Below, in pieces: positions 35,416-41,974 of a stretch of DNA of 41,974 nucleotides. Each line of letters opens with the position of its first letter. The stretch's first letter is position 1. The position numbers and the translations under genes are program-made. This stretch comes from Cystobacter fuscus DSM 2262 (lineage in GTDB: Bacteria > Myxococcota > Myxococcia > Myxococcales > Myxococcaceae): positions 1-41,974 of the forward strand of contig NZ_ANAH02000033.1 of assembly GCF_000335475.2 (NCBI RefSeq), in the 5' to 3' direction. The notes under the pieces were generated by a model. The model did not search any database, had not been told where the DNA came from, and worked only from the letters and a program-made list of their open reading frames with translations.

Positions 35416-36066
35416 TTACGTGCGGAACGGCATGCCGAAGTGACGCATCAGCGCCAGCCCCTGCTCATCGTTAGCCGCGGTGGTGACGAAGCTGATGTTC
35501 AGCCCCTTCACCTTCTCGATCTGGTCGTAGTTGATTTCCGGGAAGATGATCTGCTCGCGGACGCCGAGCGTGTAGTTGCCCTTCCCGTCGAACGCCTTGG
35601 GCGACACGCCCTTGAAGTCACGCACGCGCGGCAGCGCCACGGTGATGAGGCGGTCGAGGAACTCGTACATGCGGTCGCCGCGCAGCGTGACGGCGGCACC
35701 GATGGCCTGGCCCTGACGCAGCTTGAAGTTCGCGATCGACTTGCGCGCGCGGGTCACCACGGGCTTCTGGCCGGTGATGGCGCCGAGCTGGTCCACCGCC
35801 GACTCGAGGATCTTGGCGTTGGCGAGCGCCTCGCCGAGGCCCATGTTGACGACGATCTTCTCGAGGCGGGGAACCTCCATCGGGTTCTTGAGCGCCAGCT
35901 CCTTCATCAGCGCGGGCACGCCTTCCTTGCGGAAGCGCAGCTTGAGCCGCGCCGGCTTGGCCTCGAGACCCTCCTCGATATTCGCCGCGAAACCGGCCTT
36001 CTTGACTTCGTCCTTCTTGCGGCCCTTCTTTTCCTTCTTCGCCGCGTCCTTCTTCTCTTCAGCCAT
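35416..36066 (-). CDS. rplE: 50S ribosomal protein L5
   Basis: The 216-aa protein has the L5 core ([61 protein letters not shown]). It carries a highly charged Lys-rich N-terminal extension of about 40 residues ([19 protein letters not shown]). ATG 36066 has AGGGG seven or eight bases upstream; the open frame upstream to 36126 is not used. L5 contacts 5S rRNA and tRNA. Confidence 0.95.
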   Translation of the reverse strand: MAEEKKDAAKKEKKGRKKDEVKKAGFAANIEEGLEAKPARLKLRFRKEGVPALMKELALKNPMEVPRLEKIVVNMGLGEALANAKILESAVDQLGAITGQKPVVTRARKSIANFKLRQGQAIGAAVTLRGDRMYEFLDRLITVALPRVRDFKGVSPKAFDGKGNYTLGVREQIIFPEINYDQIEKVKGLNISFVTTAANDEQGLALMRHFGMPFRT

Positions 36067-36245
36067 TGTCTTGTCCCCTGCTTCGGAGCGCGGCCGTGGA
36101 CCCAGCGCGCCGATCAGTACCACCATGAAAAACTACGAACACCGGAGCCCTACGGGTCCTTCGGAGCCCCGGTTACGCCCGCTCGTCTGCTCTCCCCTCA
36201 CCCGGGCGGGGCAAAGGGCGCGCATACATGCCTGAACCCACGACC

Positions 36246-36581
36246 CTAGTCAATCAGGCCGTTGCAATCCTTGCGCTTGCAGAACCGCTTCTTCTTGTCC
36301 CCATCCAGGCGGATGCCGACGCGGGTCGGCTTGCCGCACTTGGCGCAGACCAGCTGCACGTCCGAGATGTGGATCGTGCCCGGCTTCTCGACGATGCCAC
36401 CCTCGGGCTGCTGGGGGGTCTTCTTCAGGTGCCGCTTGACCAGGCGCAGACCCTCCACGGTCACGCGCTGGGCCTCCCGGTCGATCTTCAGGATCTTCCC
36501 GCGCTTGGTCGCCTCGGTCTTCTCCGAGCGCTCGGCGCCGGCGATGACCTGCACGGTGTCTCCAACCTTGAGCTTCTCCAT
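36246..36581 (-). CDS. rplX: 50S ribosomal protein L24 with zinc-type C-terminus
   Basis: A 111-aa L24 with a KOW motif (KVGDTVQVIAGAERSEKTEATKRGKILKID) and the usual LVKRHLKKTPQQPEGGIVEK. The C-terminus has C-A-K-C-G ... C-K-R-K-D-C, a four-Cys set that could bind zinc and is absent in E. coli L24. L24 starts 50S assembly. It is separated from rplE by a 179-base spacer. Confidence 0.95.
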   Translation of the reverse strand: MEKLKVGDTVQVIAGAERSEKTEATKRGKILKIDREAQRVTVEGLRLVKRHLKKTPQQPEGGIVEKPGTIHISDVQLVCAKCGKPTRVGIRLDGDKKKRFCKRKDCNGLID

Positions 36582-36618
36582 GGTTCCTCTCCCTCCTCGC
36601 GGACCGCCTGACGCCCTA

Positions 36619-36987
36619 CTAGAGGACCTCGGGAGCGAGCGAGATGATCTTCATGAACTTACGGGCGCGGAGCTCGCGGGCCACCGGCCCGAAGATGCGC
36701 GTCCCGATGGGCTCCATGTCCTTGTTGATGAGGACGGCGGAGTTGCCATCGAACTTGATGTAGCTGCCATCCGGACGGCCCACCTCGCGCGCGGTGCGCA
36801 CGATGACCGCCTTGGCCACGTCACCCTTCTTCACCTTCGAGTTCGGCAGCGCCTCGCGGATCGACACGACGATCACATCGCCGATGGACGCGTACTTGCG
36901 CTTGGAACCACCCAACACCTTGATGCAGAACACCTTCTTGGCGCCCGAGTTGTCGGCCACGTCGAGCACGCTCGTCATCTGAATCAT
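36619..36987 (-). CDS. rplN: 50S ribosomal protein L14
   Basis: The 122-aa protein starts [19 protein letters not shown] and has [25 protein letters not shown] and [24 protein letters not shown], the full L14 pattern. AGAGGAA precedes the ATG. It forms part of the 30S-50S interface. Confidence 0.97.
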   Translation of the reverse strand: MIQMTSVLDVADNSGAKKVFCIKVLGGSKRKYASIGDVIVVSIREALPNSKVKKGDVAKAVIVRTAREVGRPDGSYIKFDGNSAVLINKDMEPIGTRIFGPVARELRARKFMKIISLAPEVL

Positions 36988-37061
36988 CTGGAATTTCCTC
37001 TCTCAGCTTGCTGCAGGCCCCATCCAATCCGGAGGGGCACCGCGCGGCTCGAGCCACGGTC

Positions 37062-37073
37062 CCCGCGCGCGGG
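37062..37073 (-). other. Perfect 12-bp GC palindrome upstream of rplN
   Basis: CCCGCGCGCGGG lies in the 102-base spacer between rpsQ and rplN, close to a second palindrome GGCTCGAGCC. It may fold in the mRNA; no defined role. Confidence 0.3.
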
Positions 37074-37089
37074 CGCGGGCTCGGACGGC

Positions 37090-37404
37090 TCAGACGTTCT
37101 TGGTCTTCTCCAACACCTCGACCACGCGCCAACGCTTGTCCTTCGAGCCAGGGCGGGTCTCGGCGATGCGCACGCGATCACCCTCGTTGATGGTGATCTT
37201 CGCCGGGTAGTCGTGGTCCTCGACATGCGCCTTGTACTTCTCACGCATGCTCAGGATCTTCCCGTACTTGGGGTGAGCGGCGCGGCGCGAGACGGTGACC
37301 ACCACCGTCTTCTGCATCTTGTTGGAGGTCACGATGCCCACGCGCGTCTTGGGACGGCCGCGGGAGGGGGTCGTGGCGGGAGTGGTTTGAGTCGCTTCAG
37401 CCAT
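37090..37404 (-). CDS. rpsQ: 30S ribosomal protein S17
   Basis: A 104-aa S17 with the family core ([55 protein letters not shown]) and a Thr/Ala-rich N-terminal extension of about 20 residues. ATG 37404 has AGGAG eight bases upstream. It starts 11 bases after rpmC ends. Confidence 0.96.
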   Translation of the reverse strand: MAEATQTTPATTPSRGRPKTRVGIVTSNKMQKTVVVTVSRRAAHPKYGKILSMREKYKAHVEDHDYPAKITINEGDRVRIAETRPGSKDKRWRVVEVLEKTKNV

Positions 37405-37415
37405 GAGAAAAGCTC

Positions 37416-37622
37416 CTAAGCCTTCTTCTCCGTCCGGGTCTTCTCTCCCAGGACAGTCAGGATGCGCGCCAGATCGCGCTTGTGCTGGGTGCGCTCGGAC
37501 GGGTTGTCCAGCGAGCCAGTGGCCCGCTTGAGCTGATCCTGGAACAGCGTGTCGCGCAGTTCGGCCGCGCGCTGCTTCAGGTCGTCCGCCGAGAGCTCCT
37601 TGAGTTCTTTCGCAGTCGCCAT
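37416..37622 (-). CDS. rpmC: 50S ribosomal protein L29
   Basis: The 68-aa helical hairpin protein reads [27 protein letters not shown] and [16 protein letters not shown] 37622 has GAGGAG seven bases upstream; an in-frame TTG two codons earlier is rejected. L29 lies at the tunnel exit. Confidence 0.95.
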   Translation of the reverse strand: MATAKELKELSADDLKQRAAELRDTLFQDQLKRATGSLDNPSERTQHKRDLARILTVLGEKTRTEKKA

Positions 37623-37684
37623 CTTCAATCTCCTCAGAGCCAGTGGGCGGCCCTCTTACCACCAAGGGGCCGCCCGCGGCGGAA

Positions 37685-38104
37685 CTAGAGCGCCAGCTCG
37701 CTACGGGTGACGATCTTCGTCAGCACCGGCAGCTTCGCCTGGGCCAACTTCAGGGCGCTGGTGGCCACCTCGGGCGTCATACCCTCCATCTCATAGAGGA
37801 TGCGACCAGGCTTGACCACCGCCACGTAGTACTCCACACCACCCTTACCGGTACCCATACGGGTCTCGGCGGGCTTCTTGGTGATCGGCTTGTCCGGGAA
37901 CACGCGGATCCAGATCTTGCCGCCACGCTTGATGTGGCGCGTCATCGCGATACGGGCCGCCTCGATCTGCCGGGAGGTGAGCCACCCCGGCTGAAGCGAC
38001 ATGAGGCCGTACTCACCGTAGGTGAGATCGCTGCCGCGATACGCCAAACCCGGCATGCGGCCCTTGTGCATCTTGCGGAACTTCGTACGAGCAGGCTGAA
38101 GCAT
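37685..38104 (-). CDS. rplP: 50S ribosomal protein L16
   Basis: The 139-aa protein begins [19 protein letters not shown] and has [42 protein letters not shown], typical of L16. It helps organise the A-site region of the 50S subunit. Confidence 0.97.
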   Translation of the reverse strand: MLQPARTKFRKMHKGRMPGLAYRGSDLTYGEYGLMSLQPGWLTSRQIEAARIAMTRHIKRGGKIWIRVFPDKPITKKPAETRMGTGKGGVEYYVAVVKPGRILYEMEGMTPEVATSALKLAQAKLPVLTKIVTRSELAL

Positions 38105-38164
38105 CGTCGGTGTCCTTCAATCCCGAGTGGGCCGCTCCTCACGGAGCGGCTCACGGGAGGGGGG

Positions 38165-38830
<666 letters not shown>

Positions 38831-38878
38831 CGTGCGTCTCCTTCAATCGGTTGCGTGGTTCGCCCGGCGGGCGGCCAA

Positions 38879-39223
38879 CTACTTGGCCGCCTCCGCCAGC
38901 ACCACGTGAATGTGGCTGGTCTTCTTGTTGATGCGCGAGGCGCGACCCATGGCGCGCGGCATGTAGCGGCGCTGGGTCGGACCCTGGTCCACCGAAATCG
39001 TCTTCACGACGAGCTTGTCCACGTCGACCTGGCCCTTGGACAGGTCGGTCGCGTTGGCCACGGCGCTCTTGATGAGCTTGGCCACGGGAACCGCAGCGGC
39101 GCGGCTGGTGAAGCGCAGGATGTTGAGCGCCTGCCCCACCGGCTTACCGCGAACGAGAGCCGCCACGGTGGAAACCTTCCGGGGCGACATGCTCAGGAAC
39201 CTCAGATGTGCCTTCGACTCCAT
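38879..39223 (-). CDS. rplV: 50S ribosomal protein L22
   Basis: A 114-aa L22: LRFLSMSPRKVSTVAALVRGKPVGQALNIL and RYMPRAMGRASRINKKTSHIHVVLAE. Its hairpin lines the exit tunnel, where macrolide-resistance changes arise. GAGGAGATGATGAC precedes the ATG. Confidence 0.97.
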   Translation of the reverse strand: MESKAHLRFLSMSPRKVSTVAALVRGKPVGQALNILRFTSRAAAVPVAKLIKSAVANATDLSKGQVDVDKLVVKTISVDQGPTQRRYMPRAMGRASRINKKTSHIHVVLAEAAK

Positions 39224-39266
39224 GTCATCATCTCCTCTGGCGGACGCCGCCTGTCAGCGGGGCCGA

Positions 39267-39548
39267 CTACTTGCCCTTGGCGACCTTCTTCTCCGCCGAG
39301 TGACCGCCGAACGTACGCGTCGGGGCGAACTCGCCGAGCTTGTGGCCCACCATGTTCTCGGTCACGAAGACGGGGATGAACTTGCGGCCGTTGTGCACCG
39401 CGAAGGTATGACCCACGAACTCCGGAAGGATGGTCGAACGGCGGGACCACGTCTTCACGACACTCTTCTTGTTCGTCTTGATCATGTCCTCGACCTTCTT
39501 GACGAGGTAACCATCGACGAACGGACCCTTCTTAATCGAACGCGCCAT
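39267..39548 (-). CDS. rpsS: 30S ribosomal protein S19
   Basis: The 93-aa protein reads [67 protein letters not shown], the full S19 signature. It sits in the 30S head. Confidence 0.97.
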   Translation of the reverse strand: MARSIKKGPFVDGYLVKKVEDMIKTNKKSVVKTWSRRSTILPEFVGHTFAVHNGRKFIPVFVTENMVGHKLGEFAPTRTFGGHSAEKKVAKGK

Positions 39549-39563
39549 TGTGTAAACCCTCGA

Positions 39564-40409
39564 CTACTGGCTGCGCGCGCCCGGACGGCGGACGCTCACG
39601 ATGAACTTGTCAGTACGCTTGTTCTTGCGCGTGCTCAGGCCCTTGGTCTTCTGGCCCCACGGCGACACCGGATGCGGGTTACCCTGGCCCGACTTACCCT
39701 CACCACCACCGTGCGGGTGGTCAACGGGGTTCATCGCCAGACCGCGGACGGTGGGACGGATGCCCAGCCAGCGGCTACGACCCGCCTTGCCGATGCGGAT
39801 GATCTCGTGCTCCAGGTTGCCCACCTGGCCCACGGTGGCGCGGCACTCGATCTGCACCATGCGCACGGCGCCGGAGGGCAGACGCACCTGGGCGTAGCGG
39901 CCTTCCTTCGCCATCAGCTGGCCAGAGGAGCCGGCCGAGCGGATGATCTGCGCGCCACGGCCCGGCTTGAGCTCCACGTTGTGGATGACCGTACCGACCG
40001 GGATGTTGATGAGCGGCAGGCTGTTGCCCGGACGGATGTCCGCGTTCTCGCCCGCCATCACCGTGTCCCCGACCTTCAGGTCGACCGGGGCGATGATGTA
40101 GCGCTTCTCGCCGTCCGCGTAGTGCAAGAGGGCGATGTTGGCCGAGCGGTTCGGGTCGTACTCGACCGCGGCGACCTTGGCCGGCACGCCGTCCTTGTCA
40201 CGACGCTTGAAGTCGATGACGCGGTAGCGGCGCTTGTGACCACCACCCTGGTGACGGCGGGTGATGTGGCCGTGAACGTTGCGGCCGCCAGACTTCTTCA
40301 GAGACTCGGTGAGCTTCTTCTCCGGCGTGTCCTTGGTGATGTCCGCGAAGTCGGACACCGTCATCAGACGACGGGCGGCGGAGGTCGGCTTGTACTTCTT
40401 GATTCCCAT
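39564..40409 (-). CDS. rplB: 50S ribosomal protein L2
   Basis: A 281-aa L2 with [45 protein letters not shown] and the peptidyl-transferase-proximal [21 protein letters not shown], where the critical His is kept. It starts with GAGGACC upstream and lies 32 bases after rplW. Confidence 0.98.
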   Translation of the reverse strand: MGIKKYKPTSAARRLMTVSDFADITKDTPEKKLTESLKKSGGRNVHGHITRRHQGGGHKRRYRVIDFKRRDKDGVPAKVAAVEYDPNRSANIALLHYADGEKRYIIAPVDLKVGDTVMAGENADIRPGNSLPLINIPVGTVIHNVELKPGRGAQIIRSAGSSGQLMAKEGRYAQVRLPSGAVRMVQIECRATVGQVGNLEHEIIRIGKAGRSRWLGIRPTVRGLAMNPVDHPHGGGEGKSGQGNPHPVSPWGQKTKGLSTRKNKRTDKFIVSVRRPGARSQ

Positions 40410-40441
40410 GGTTGGTCCTCAACGTCGGTCAGCGCCGTGCG

Positions 40442-40735
40442 CTAGACCGCGCCTCCCTCGAAGAGTTCGATCTTGTCCCCCTCCTTGAGGGTGACGACCG
40501 CCTTCTTGAAGTTCGGCCGCTTGCCAATCGAGCGGCCCACGCGCTTGGTCTTGCCGCGGACGATGTTGGTCCGGACGCCCTCGACGCTCACCTTGAAGAG
40601 CTTCTCGACGGCGTTGGCCACATCGTACTTGGTGGCCTTCTTGTCGACGATGAACGAGTACTGCCGGAACTTCTCACGGGCCTGGTCCAGCTTCTCCGTG
40701 ATGAGCGGTCCCTTGATGACGTCGGTAGCGTTCAC
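40442..40735 (-). CDS. rplW: 50S ribosomal protein L23
   Basis: The 97-aa protein has [43 protein letters not shown], the L23 pattern. The GTG start overlaps the rplD stop by four bases (GTGA), so translation is coupled. L23 docks trigger factor and SRP at the tunnel exit. Confidence 0.96.
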   Translation of the reverse strand: MNATDVIKGPLITEKLDQAREKFRQYSFIVDKKATKYDVANAVEKLFKVSVEGVRTNIVRGKTKRVGRSIGKRPNFKKAVVTLKEGDKIELFEGGAV

Positions 40736-41355
40736 GAGAGCGCCCCCTCGATGGCCTTGATGGCCGCGGAAGTCACCACCAGGTGCTTGTGGCGCAGGAC
40801 GGACTCGAGGTTCAGCCCCTCGGGCGGGAGCACGTCGAACTTCGCCAGGTTGCGCACGCTGCGGTGCAGGTTGATGTTGTCCTTGGCGTCGATGACCAGC
40901 GCGCCGGCCAGCTTCAGCCGCTTGGTCAGCACATCGAACGCCTGCTTGCTCTTCGCCGCGTCCAGCTTGAAGCCGTCCAGGATGATGAGCGTCTTCTCCT
41001 GGGCGCGCAGCGACAGGGCCGCCCGGAGCGCACCGCGCCGCACCTTCTTGGGCGGACGGTAGAAGTAATCCCGAGGCTTGGGACCCATCGCCTTGCCGCC
41101 GCCCACCCAGTGGGAAGCGCGGATGGAGCCCTGGCGGGCGCGGCCGGTACCCTTCTGCTTCCAGGGCTTCTTGCCGCCACCGCTCACCAGCGAGGTGTTC
41201 TTCACCGCCACCGTACCGCGGCGACGGTTCACCTGCTGCATCTTCGCCACCTCATAGAAGAGGTGCGCGTTCGGCTCGGCGCCGAAAATCTCGTCGGAGA
41301 GCTCGAGCTCCGACACCTTCTTCAAGTCCAGATCGACTACGTCGAACTTCGCCAT
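40732..41355 (-). CDS. rplD: 50S ribosomal protein L4
   Basis: The 207-aa protein has [49 protein letters not shown], the L4 tunnel loop, and a Rossmann-like C-terminal part. ATG 41355 has GAGG about eight bases upstream. In E. coli L4 also represses the S10 operon by binding its leader. Here it directly follows rpsJ with no rplC between. Confidence 0.97.
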   Translation of the reverse strand: MAKFDVVDLDLKKVSELELSDEIFGAEPNAHLFYEVAKMQQVNRRRGTVAVKNTSLVSGGGKKPWKQKGTGRARQGSIRASHWVGGGKAMGPKPRDYFYRPPKKVRRGALRAALSLRAQEKTLIILDGFKLDAAKSKQAFDVLTKRLKLAGALVIDAKDNINLHRSVRNLAKFDVLPPEGLNLESVLRHKHLVVTSAAIKAIEGALS

Positions 41356-41407
41356 GGCTATTTCCTCTGGGGAATGGAGTGGAACCGGTCGGGCCCTACC
41401 CCGTCCC

Positions 41408-41716
41408 TCAGGATTTGATCTCCACGTCAACGCCGGCCGACAGATCCAGCTTCATCAGCGCGTCCAGCGTCTGCTGGGTGGGCTCGAGGATGTCGAGCAG
41501 GCGCTTGTGCGTGCGGATCTCGAACTGCTCGCGGCTCTTCTTGTCCACGTGCGGCGACCGCAGCACCGTGAACTTGTTGATGCGCGTGGGCAGGGGGATC
41601 GGACCGGCAACCTTGGCGCCCGTGCGCCGCGCCGTCTCGACGATCTCCCCAGCGCTCTGATCCAGGAGCTTGGAGTCGTAGGCCTTCAGCCGGATGCGGA
41701 TCTTCTGTGTCGCCAT
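41408..41716 (-). CDS. rpsJ: 30S ribosomal protein S10
   Basis: The 102-aa protein begins [76 protein letters not shown], unmistakably S10 (NusE). ATG 41716 has AGAGG nine bases upstream; a TTG two codons earlier is rejected. S10 is a ribosomal protein and antitermination factor. It is the first gene of the S10 segment after tuf. Confidence 0.97.
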   Translation of the reverse strand: MATQKIRIRLKAYDSKLLDQSAGEIVETARRTGAKVAGPIPLPTRINKFTVLRSPHVDKKSREQFEIRTHKRLLDILEPTQQTLDALMKLDLSAGVDVEIKS

Positions 41717-41797
41717 TCGCAAAAACCTCTTTGTACGGCCTCTGATGGAGGCGCTACGCCCAACGTCCCCTGGATGTCACAGAGCCGTCTCTTCGAA

Positions 41798-41824
41798 GGG
41801 GCGCGGCATGTACCACCGCGCCCC
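41798..41824 (-). promoter_or_regulatory. Perfect 9-bp stem-loop in rpsJ leader
   Basis: GGGGCGCGG and CCGCGCCCC pair around a nine-base loop, about 80 bases upstream of rpsJ. It is placed like a leader attenuator of an S10 operon; no T-tract follows, so a protein-binding or structural role is as likely as termination. Confidence 0.45.
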
Positions 41825-41849
41825 GCGTGTATGCAACCTAATTCACACT

Positions 41850-41883
41850 GCCCCGGCTTTTCGCTGTTTCTTCAAGCCAGGGC
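41850..41883 (-). terminator. Stem-loop just after tuf
   Basis: On the transcript GCCCUGGCUU pairs with AAGCCGGGGC (all ten pairs, one G-U) around a 14-base loop, beginning 15 bases after the tandem tuf stops. It could end most tuf transcripts. No U-tract. Confidence 0.45.
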
Positions 41884-41900
41884 AAGTGGAAACTTCTCTA

Positions 41901-41974
41901 CTACGCGATGATCTCGGCCACAACGCCCGCGCCCACCGTGCGTCCACCCTCGCGAACCGCGAAGCGCAGCTCCT
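41901..41974 (-). CDS. tuf: Elongation factor Tu, C-terminal end (partial)
   Basis: The last 23 codons (ELRFAVREGGRTVGAGVVAEIIA) are the invariant C-terminus of EF-Tu; the rest lies beyond the window edge. Two TAG stops follow in tandem (41901-41903 and 41898-41900). tuf directly before rpsJ is the classical str-S10 junction. The protein delivers aminoacyl-tRNA to the ribosome. Confidence 0.95.
   Translation of the reverse strand, partial: ELRFAVREGGRTVGAGVVAEIIA

Overview
The window is GC-rich chromosomal DNA (coding regions mostly near 70% GC, with G/C in almost every third codon position). It most likely comes from a myxobacterium (Myxococcota, Cystobacterineae-like). This is inferred from the FHA/GGDEF and FHA/enhancer-binding-like regulators, the many lipoproteins with Cys-rich myxobacterial modules, the zinc-binding (C+) forms of S4, S14, L36 and L24, and the ribosomal operon layout. 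No tRNA, rRNA, IS element or CRISPR array was seen.

Left part (1-25.6 kb), accessory and housekeeping mix. A secreted DUF4038/GH140-like glycosidase lipoprotein (20-2395) is followed by a minus-strand block of seven small genes (2448-5652). These encode a 151-aa protein, a 55-aa micro-lipoprotein, a 130-aa protein, a HEAT-repeat protein, a small membrane protein, a DUF6968-Imm53 fusion and a Cys-rich lipoprotein. The block has visibly lower GC than its flanks and looks like a horizontally acquired immunity-type (polyimmunity) cassette without a toxin. After it come a TauD-type dioxygenase, an FHA-GGDEF diguanylate cyclase, a large Cys-rich lipoprotein, a DUF721/DciA-like protein, a CAP-domain protein, a 78-aa Cys protein, an Slt-type lytic transglycosylase, a methyltransferase-psuG pair and an EamA exporter. 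Next are an FHA-GAF-AAA-Fis regulator with a degenerate AAA domain and a downstream dual-specificity phosphatase, a protein with a T6SS/phage-associated type C-terminal domain, and a deoxynucleoside kinase/DUF2314/48-aa basic protein operon. PlsC, a TPR lipoprotein and a repeat-bearing membrane protein complete this part.

Right part (25.6-42 kb), all on the minus strand, is the S10-spc-alpha ribosomal protein supercluster. In transcription order it reads tuf (3' end only) - rpsJ - rplD - rplW - rplB - rpsS - rplV - rpsC - rplP - rpmC - rpsQ - rplN - rplX - rplE - rpsN - rpsH - rplF - rplR - rpsE - rpmD - rplO - secY - adk - [map remnant] - infA - rpmJ - rpsM - rpsK - rpsD - rpoA - rplQ. There are two departures from the textbook order. 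rplC (L3) is missing between rpsJ and rplD, where only 52 bp remain. The methionine aminopeptidase gene between adk and infA is a decayed remnant with a missing 5' half, an internal deletion and a frameshift. Many of the wider spacers in this cluster hold GC-rich stem-loops, and several core genes use TTG or GTG starts.

The most interesting leads are the decayed map remnant, the missing rplC, the low-GC immunity-like cassette, and the paired phospho-signalling module of an FHA regulator that has lost its sigma-54 contact motif plus a protein phosphatase. Functional statements come from reading motifs by eye; no database search was run.
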